From positions 1-52,332 of the forward strand of contig JAOZJU010000005.1 in NCBI GenBank assembly GCA_029935705.1: a stretch of 52,332 bases of DNA. The letters run 5' to 3'. The position numbers were made by a program, and so were the translations under genes. The stretch is from Arcobacteraceae bacterium (lineage in GTDB: Bacteria; Campylobacterota; Campylobacteria; Campylobacterales; Arcobacteraceae). Below the pieces are notes generated by a model. It worked only from the letters and a program-made list of their open reading frames with translations. It did no database searches and had not been told where the DNA came from. Below are positions 46,971 to 52,332 of this stretch, piece after piece (the first letter of the stretch is position 1; each line of letters opens with the position of its first letter).

Positions 46971-48713
46971 ATGAGCAAACATATAATAGTAGACCCAATT
47001 ACAAGAATTGAGGGACATTTACGAATAGAAGCAATAATAGGCGATGACAATGTCATCAAAGATGCATATGCAAGCTCTACCATGTTTCGTGGTATTGAAG
47101 CTATATTAAAAGGTAGAGACCCACGAGATGCTGGACTACTTTCTATGCGAATTTGTGGTGTTTGTACAGGTACACACTACCAACGAAGTATTGAAGCTGT
47201 GGAAGATGCTTTTGATATTACGATACCTAAAAATGCAAGAATAGTCAGAAACCTTATTCAAGGTGCTTTGTATCTTCATGATCATGTGGTGCATTTTTAT
47301 CATCTTCACGGACTTGATTGGGTAGATATCACAAGTGCTTTAAAAGCAGATCCGCAAAAAGCAGTTGAAGAGTCATTTAAGTGGAGCGATACTCCATATA
47401 GTGTAGGCAAAGCTGACCTTATCAAAGTTCAACAAAGACTTACAAAGTTTGTCAAAGAGGGACGACTTGGGATATTTTCAAATGCTTATTGGGGAAACAA
47501 AAGTTACAAATTGACACCAGAACAAAACCTAATAGCTACTGCTCACTATCTACAAGCACTTGATTTGCAAAGAGATGCAGCAAAACTGATGGCTATATTT
47601 GGTGGTAAGATGCCTCATCCACAATCATTGATCGTAGGCGGGGTTACTTGTGTTCAAGATATTCAAAATCCTGCGAGAATTGCTTTGTTTAAAACATTGT
47701 TGAAAAAATTTACAGATTTTATAAAAACAGCTTATCTTCCAGACCTCACTATGGCAGGAGTCGCATATGTAGGAGAAGCACTCGATGGCACAGGTGCGGG
47801 ACTTAAAAACTTTTTGAGTTATGGTGATTTTAGGTTAGATGATACTGGATTTTACAACTCAGCTTTACTTTTTCCAAGTGGAGTTGTGTTAAATGGTGAT
47901 ATATCAAATTATATACCATTTGATCAGACAAAAGTAGTAGAAGATGTAACTCACTCTTGGTACAAAGGCGACAAACCACTTCATCCTTATGAAGGTAAAA
48001 CAGATACAAATTATACTGGTTTAGAAAAAAAAGATGACGGTATGAGCTATTTGAAAACTGGCGAAAAATATAGCTGGATAAAATCTCCAATATATGACGA
48101 CAACAGAGTAGAAGTAGGACCACTTGCAAGAATGGTCGTAGGTGTGGCTGCTGGCGATAAACGAATCACAAAATATGTCACTGGATTTTTAGCACTATTA
48201 GGCGACAAGTTAGGGCTTGGCAAACCAGCTCCAACTGCAGCACTCTTTTCAACCGTAGGACGAACAGCTGCTAGAGCTATAGAGACTGAGCTTATGGCAG
48301 ATGTTATGTTTGATTGGTGTGACGAATTAGCTTCAAATGTAGCTTCTGGCGATACCTCAACTTGGACAGAGTTTGATTTTGATGCAGTATCAAAAGATGC
48401 AAAAGGTCATGGTCTAGCAGAAGCTCCACGAGGCGGTTTGGGTCATTGGATAAATATAAAAGATGGCAAGATAGAAAACTATCAAGCTGTTGTGCCTAGT
48501 ACTTGGAATGCGGCTCCTAGAGACCACAAAAACAGAATGGGTGCTTATGAAGCAGCACTTATAGGGACAAAAGTGTCAAATGTAGATCAACCTTTGGAGA
48601 TATTAAAAACAATTCACAGTTTTGATCCTTGTATCGCATGTGCTGTGCATATTATTGATACAAAAGGAAAAGAGTTAGCACAATTTAAAGTCAGCACTAA
48701 CTGTGCTGTGTAA
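46971..48713 (+). CDS. hydB: [NiFe] uptake hydrogenase large subunit
   Basis: This 580-residue subunit carries the Ni-Fe centre that splits H2. N-terminal VDPITRIEGHLRIE, RICGVCTGTH (first Cys pair) and C-terminal DPCIACAVH (second pair) are complete. About 20 residues follow the last His and should be cut off by the protease encoded at 49421 after nickel insertion. ATG at 46971 is one base after the hydA stop, with GAGGAG upstream. Confidence 0.97.
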   Translation: MSKHIIVDPITRIEGHLRIEAIIGDDNVIKDAYASSTMFRGIEAILKGRDPRDAGLLSMRICGVCTGTHYQRSIEAVEDAFDITIPKNARIVRNLIQGALYLHDHVVHFYHLHGLDWVDITSALKADPQKAVEESFKWSDTPYSVGKADLIKVQQRLTKFVKEGRLGIFSNAYWGNKSYKLTPEQNLIATAHYLQALDLQRDAAKLMAIFGGKMPHPQSLIVGGVTCVQDIQNPARIALFKTLLKKFTDFIKTAYLPDLTMAGVAYVGEALDGTGAGLKNFLSYGDFRLDDTGFYNSALLFPSGVVLNGDISNYIPFDQTKVVEDVTHSWYKGDKPLHPYEGKTDTNYTGLEKKDDGMSYLKTGEKYSWIKSPIYDDNRVEVGPLARMVVGVAAGDKRITKYVTGFLALLGDKLGLGKPAPTAALFSTVGRTAARAIETELMADVMFDWCDELASNVASGDTSTWTEFDFDAVSKDAKGHGLAEAPRGGLGHWINIKDGKIENYQAVVPSTWNAAPRDHKNRMGAYEAALIGTKVSNVDQPLEILKTIHSFDPCIACAVHIIDTKGKELAQFKVSTNCAV

Positions 48714-48725
48714 CAAGGAGTATTT

Positions 48726-49421
48726 ATGAGTTATCAAAAAATAGAACGAATGACTACTTTTATGAGACTAAACCACTGGGTTGTTGCTATTTGTATGGTA
48801 GTTGCTGTTGCAACTGGATTGTATATAGGTCATCCATACTATCAAACTTTTATAGCAGATGGTGCTGTGGACAAATATGTGATGGCTTGGAATAGATGGT
48901 TTCACCTTATGGGTGCTATCATATTTGATGTGAGCAGTATAATTGTGGCATATTTATACTTTTTTTCAAGATTTGAAAAACCGTATAAAAAACTAGTGCC
49001 AAATGGTCACAACCTCAAAGAGTTTACAGTAGTTCTTTTAAACCTTGTCACATTTAACAGAACTAAAAAGTTTAGTTCATCGCATGCTGATAGTTTCAAT
49101 GCTGTATTTTTCTTCATATTTCATCTTATGCTCGCATGGATGCTTTTTACTGGACTTCAACTATATGTTCATGGGTTAGCTTCTGGCTTAAGCTCCATAG
49201 GTGCTTGGTGGCCTGCTATGTTGCATCTTGTGACAGATTGGACTGTAACAATAACTGGAGGCACATATATGGATGTGAGAATCTCTCACCATACAACTAT
49301 GTATTTAATAATAGCATGGGCTATGTTCCATATATATTATCAAGTATGGCGAACAGTTTTTTGGCAAGAGAGTGATATAGCGATTGTAGTTGGTGGTTCT
49401 AAATATGTCAAACAAAACTGA
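48726..49421 (+). CDS. hydC: Hydrogenase cytochrome b subunit
   Basis: This 231-residue, four-helix di-haem cytochrome b anchors the hydrogenase and passes electrons to the quinone pool. Histidines in MRLNHWVVA, NRWFHLMG, FIFHLMLAW and SHHTTMY/WAMFHIYYQVW are candidate haem ligands. It lies 12 bases after hydB with an AAGGAG site, and its stop overlaps hydD. Confidence 0.94.
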   Translation: MSYQKIERMTTFMRLNHWVVAICMVVAVATGLYIGHPYYQTFIADGAVDKYVMAWNRWFHLMGAIIFDVSSIIVAYLYFFSRFEKPYKKLVPNGHNLKEFTVVLLNLVTFNRTKKFSSSHADSFNAVFFFIFHLMLAWMLFTGLQLYVHGLASGLSSIGAWWPAMLHLVTDWTVTITGGTYMDVRISHHTTMYLIIAWAMFHIYYQVWRTVFWQESDIAIVVGGSKYVKQN

Positions 49422-49957
49422 TGCAAACAGCTATCATAGGTGCTGGCACGATTATATTTCAAGATGAAGGTATAGGAGTATATGCACAAAAATATATAGA
49501 AGAGAACTATTCATTTCAAAGTGATGTTACGATTGTAGATGGTGGTGTTTTGGGTTTTAAGCTGATGACATACTATCAATCATACGATAGAGTTTTGATA
49601 CTTGATACTATCACTATGAACGATAAAGCAGGAAGCATATATAATTTGCCAGCATCGCAACTTATAGGCTTGGGCAGTTACAAACAAACTGCTCACGAAG
49701 TTGAGATAGTTGAGATGCTCGAGATTTGCTCTTTGCTTGAAAAGATGGCAGATATCAATATCATAGGCATAGTGCCATACGATATACAATCTGTCAATAT
49801 AGGTTTAAGCAAAGATATGAAAACTCTCTTTTATGATTTTGTAGATGTAGTTATGAAACAATTACAAAAAGATGGTATCAAGTTTAGCAAAAACAACAAA
49901 CATATAAGTTTAGATGAGATAATACTAAACTACAAAAATCCAAGCAACAGTAGGTAA
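49421..49957 (+). CDS. hydD: Hydrogenase maturation endopeptidase
   Basis: This 178-residue protease trims the C-terminus of HydB. IGAGTIIFQDEGIGVYAQKYIEENY has the nickel-sensing acidic residue, DGGVLGFKLM carries the second Asp and YKQTAHEVEIVEML the histidine, as in HyaD/HybD. It overlaps hydC by one base, and its stop overlaps the next gene. Confidence 0.92.
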   Translation: MQTAIIGAGTIIFQDEGIGVYAQKYIEENYSFQSDVTIVDGGVLGFKLMTYYQSYDRVLILDTITMNDKAGSIYNLPASQLIGLGSYKQTAHEVEIVEMLEICSLLEKMADINIIGIVPYDIQSVNIGLSKDMKTLFYDFVDVVMKQLQKDGIKFSKNNKHISLDEIILNYKNPSNSR

Positions 49958-51375
49958 TGATGTATACAAAACAAACCATAACTTATAAAAGCGACAATAG
50001 ATATTTTGCTGGCTTTTTACAAAAGATTATAAACAACACAGATATAGATGCAAAAGTTTCTCAAACAAAAGGCAAAATTGAGTTATATATATCAACAAAA
50101 GATGATAAAAAAGTAGAACTTTTCAATAACCAACTTGAAAAATACCTACCATACTCTATATTTTTGGGTGATATAAAAAATGAACAAATAGACAAGATGC
50201 CAAATATAGAAAAATTTAAAACTTCAGGTTATGAGATATCCCCTTGTCTTGAATGTCTTGAACAATTAAGTGACCCTGCTAGTGTGCATTATCTTGATGA
50301 AAGTTTGATATGCGACCACTATACAGATGAAAAACCAACGATCAAATCTTCTAACACTACTTTTTCACCGCACTTTAGTCAAAATGATTCTATGCTTATA
50401 ACAAATGTTGACAAGCTTGATGATATGTTTGAGCTAACTGCTTTAGAAAAACGAGTGCTTTATAGTATAGAAAAACCAACAATCAAAGCTACAATAAAAG
50501 ATGAAACTATAAAAAACTTGACAAACAAAAAGTTTATATATATCAAAGCACCGTTTGACAACAGAAGTTATCTTATCTCATTAAATGCAAAAGAAAGTGG
50601 TATAGATTATCTCTTTTTTGACCACGAAAATGATCTTAATATGATAGTAGTCAAAGAGAATATCTCTATAATCAAAGCTTCAAGAGTAGCACAAAAACTA
50701 CAACTCATAGATAAAAATAGTATTGTTAATAGATTTTTAAATATAAAAAACGAGGCAAACTATAGCAGTGGAGCTATTGGTATATATTTCAACCAAAACA
50801 AAATTGCATTTTTGGTTTCAAATGAATTAGACAGCAAGATAGTGATAGATTTTCAACTGTTTGACTCAATAGATTGTTTAAACAATCTATACAAAAATAG
50901 ACCAAAGATATGCAAATCGTTTGAACAATCTTTTCCAAATATATTGACAAAGATTAAAAACAATAAATTAACTTTGTTTGAGACTATATCATATATTTTA
51001 GGTCTTGAAGATATTGGTTTTGAAGCTGTTTGTGACAAAAGTTATGAGTTTAGAGGAAATGGCGGTTTAAAAATTGATACAAATTTTATCAAAAATGAAG
51101 ACAAAACTCAAGTTTTTGATTTTGAAGCATTTTTAGGCTCTATTATGAGTTTCAAATTAGCATCAGTAGATAGACACTTTTTAGCATACTCAATATTTGA
51201 ATCACTTGCTGATATGGCTATTATGACCATGAATCAACTAAAACTCAAGTTCAAAATAAACAACTTTATCATGATGGGTGATATGTTTGGAAACTCAGTA
51301 TTTTATAGCAGGATTTTAAGTAAATTTCAGCTATCAAATCCATATTTTGCAAAATCTATCGCATTGGATAAATAA
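49957..51375 (+). CDS. HypF-like hydrogenase accessory protein
   Basis: This 472-residue protein probably corresponds to the HydE gene next to hydABCD in Wolinella. It looks like a shrunken HypF. SPCLECLEQLSDPASVHY at 96-112 echoes the HypF zinc-finger start CxxCxxEL.DP..RRY, but the second pair is incomplete (Cys119-Asp-His121). A later part carries a GDMFGNSVFYSRIL block like the nucleotide-binding C-terminal Kae1-type domain of HypF. No acylphosphatase motif is clear. Many carbamoyl-transfer residues of true HypF seem absent, so its role may be in assembly rather than cyanide synthesis. The function is unproven. Confidence 0.7.
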   Translation: MMYTKQTITYKSDNRYFAGFLQKIINNTDIDAKVSQTKGKIELYISTKDDKKVELFNNQLEKYLPYSIFLGDIKNEQIDKMPNIEKFKTSGYEISPCLECLEQLSDPASVHYLDESLICDHYTDEKPTIKSSNTTFSPHFSQNDSMLITNVDKLDDMFELTALEKRVLYSIEKPTIKATIKDETIKNLTNKKFIYIKAPFDNRSYLISLNAKESGIDYLFFDHENDLNMIVVKENISIIKASRVAQKLQLIDKNSIVNRFLNIKNEANYSSGAIGIYFNQNKIAFLVSNELDSKIVIDFQLFDSIDCLNNLYKNRPKICKSFEQSFPNILTKIKNNKLTLFETISYILGLEDIGFEAVCDKSYEFRGNGGLKIDTNFIKNEDKTQVFDFEAFLGSIMSFKLASVDRHFLAYSIFESLADMAIMTMNQLKLKFKINNFIMMGDMFGNSVFYSRILSKFQLSNPYFAKSIALDK

Positions 51376-51378
51376 TCT

Positions 51379-52023
51379 ATGGAATACAGCCTTGTCATAA
51401 TTTTTTGGTATGGGCTAATTCATGCTATTAGCCCTGATCACTTGATAATCATTGCAAACTTTTCAATAGGCAAATCAAAACTCAAGACATTTTTGATATC
51501 GCTTATGTTTGCCATAGGTCATGGTGTAGCGATATTTTTATTTGCAAAAATTTTATTGTTAATAGATATAGATGATAGCATATTAAGTTATGGCGATACG
51601 ATATCAAGTATAGTGATCTTGTCTATGGGATTCTATCTGCTTTATATGTCTATGACAAATCAAATACAGCTAAAAACTCACAAACACAAAGATAAAAATC
51701 ATATCCATATATGGTTTGGCAAAAGTCACGAGCATGAAAATAAAAGCGAAAAAGGTGCTTTTGGTATAGGCTTGCTTATGGGTATTGGTGGCATAAGAGG
51801 TATGCTAATTACCATGGGTGTCATAAATGATGGCGATGTTGGTTTGTCGATAATTGTTATGTTTATGCTTGGTGTTAGTGTTGTGTTTTTGGCATTTGGG
51901 TTGCTTATGTTGTTTATAAATGAAAACTTTCTAAAAACAAAAAGTAGTATCAAAAAAGTTGTAGCAACTGCTGGTATCATCAGTGTAGCTGTAGGACTTA
52001 ATGTATTGATACCAAACGGATAA
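51379..52023 (+). CDS. Nickel/cobalt permease-like protein with His-rich loop
   Basis: This 214-residue, six-helix membrane protein has HAISPDHL near residue 15, a HAxxxDH motif of NiCoT/RcnA-type transporters, and FAIGHGVAIF follows as the second family signature. Between helices, residues 101-119 form a His-rich loop (HKHK, HIH, HEHE) that could collect nickel. It starts three bases after the HypF-like gene, in the hydrogenase operon, which suggests nickel supply for the enzyme. Related families also include exporters, so direction is inferred from context. Confidence 0.83.
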   Translation: MEYSLVIIFWYGLIHAISPDHLIIIANFSIGKSKLKTFLISLMFAIGHGVAIFLFAKILLLIDIDDSILSYGDTISSIVILSMGFYLLYMSMTNQIQLKTHKHKDKNHIHIWFGKSHEHENKSEKGAFGIGLLMGIGGIRGMLITMGVINDGDVGLSIIVMFMLGVSVVFLAFGLLMLFINENFLKTKSSIKKVVATAGIISVAVGLNVLIPNG

Positions 52024-52284
52024 ACTGCTTCTATACAAGATATACCTAAACACAAGCTTTCAACTAAAAGTTAAGAGAATCTTTAAAAATAAAACTTTTC
52101 CAAAGTTAGTAGCAAAACCACTATCACTTGATATAGATTCTACATAAAATTAAAATTAAAAATCAATCAAAAAAATCAAAAATCAAAATAGTTGATACAA
52201 ATACGATACAAAATGAGATTTTATTTAACCTTAAACGAACAGTTAAAAAGTGTTGTGAAGTCAATGTTTATAAGGGTTTGTGGT
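52024..52284. other. Intergenic stretch without a gene
   Basis: AT-rich, with poly-A-like tracts around 52145-52185. No open frame or strong hairpin was seen. It separates the hydrogenase operon from the convergent tRNA gene. Confidence 0.6.
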
Positions 52285-52332
52285 TGGTTGCGGAGATAGG
52301 ATTTGAACCTATGACCTACGGGTTATGAGCCC
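52285..52332 (-). tRNA. Initiator tRNA-Met (CAU), cut by the window end
   Basis: On the minus strand the 3' half is visible: anticodon loop with CAT in GGGCTCATAACCC, T arm ATAGGTTCAAATCCTAT, acceptor 3' strand CTCCGCA and ACCA. Three G-C pairs in the anticodon stem and A at position 72 are hallmarks of the initiator tRNA. The 5' half lies outside the window. Confidence 0.88.

Overview
The window is AT-rich chromosomal DNA from a Campylobacterota (Epsilonproteobacteria) species; the genus cannot be fixed from the sequence alone. The evidence is the oorDABC 2-oxoglutarate oxidoreductase order, a Wolinella/Campylobacter-type membrane [NiFe] uptake hydrogenase operon (hydABCD plus a HypF-like gene), a glutamine synthetase with Phe at the usual adenylylation Tyr, and dense gene packing with ATGA overlaps. 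No phage, transposase, integrase, CRISPR or toxin-antitoxin genes were seen.

Region 1-1560 is the only scrambled accessory part. It starts with a truncated copy of an arsR promoter and 5' end, repeated almost exactly at 1562. Between the copies lie a small secreted Lcl/DUF1566-like gene, a 115-bp palindromic element and a broken endonuclease/exonuclease/phosphatase gene. Region 1583-5789 is a seven-gene arsenic-type operon: arsR, PF03773 permease, thioredoxin-coupled arsC, second PF03773 permease, BFD-type [2Fe-2S] protein, secreted metallo-beta-lactamase-fold protein lacking most zinc ligands, and a mini-thioredoxin. It contains no arsB, acr3, arsM or arsH.

From 5981 to 45551 the content is mostly housekeeping: gltA, a decayed yceI, uvrA, glnA, two-subunit class I fumarase, pyrH-dnaB-pgpA-purE, tRNA-Leu(CAA), rpsA-serA and efp, a lipoprotein cyclophilin, and a secreted protein with duplicated DxNxD calcium-loop-like repeats. 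These are followed by a class V aminotransferase-hisZ-purA-DUF507-carA operon, oorDABC-baiN-K+ channel-hypE, MFS-trpG/pabA-GT39-like, galU-panC-rimO, trxB-bamD-lon-rhomboid, and trxA. Several convergent junctions (5790-5980, 12087-12291, 21778-22247) carry hairpins or repeats that could serve as two-way terminators.

Region 45743-52023 is the hydrogenase operon: Tat-exported small subunit, large subunit, cytochrome b, maturation protease, HypF-like protein and a His-rich nickel-permease-like protein. The window ends inside an initiator tRNA-Met gene. H2 oxidation feeding quinone, with gltA, oor and fumarase as carbon-cycle enzymes, fits a chemolithotrophic or microaerobic lifestyle; this is inference. 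The points most worth a second look are the arsenic operon, the HypF-like gene, the arsR partial duplication, the yceI remnant, the 184-bp tandem repeat and the apparent ATC start of bamD.
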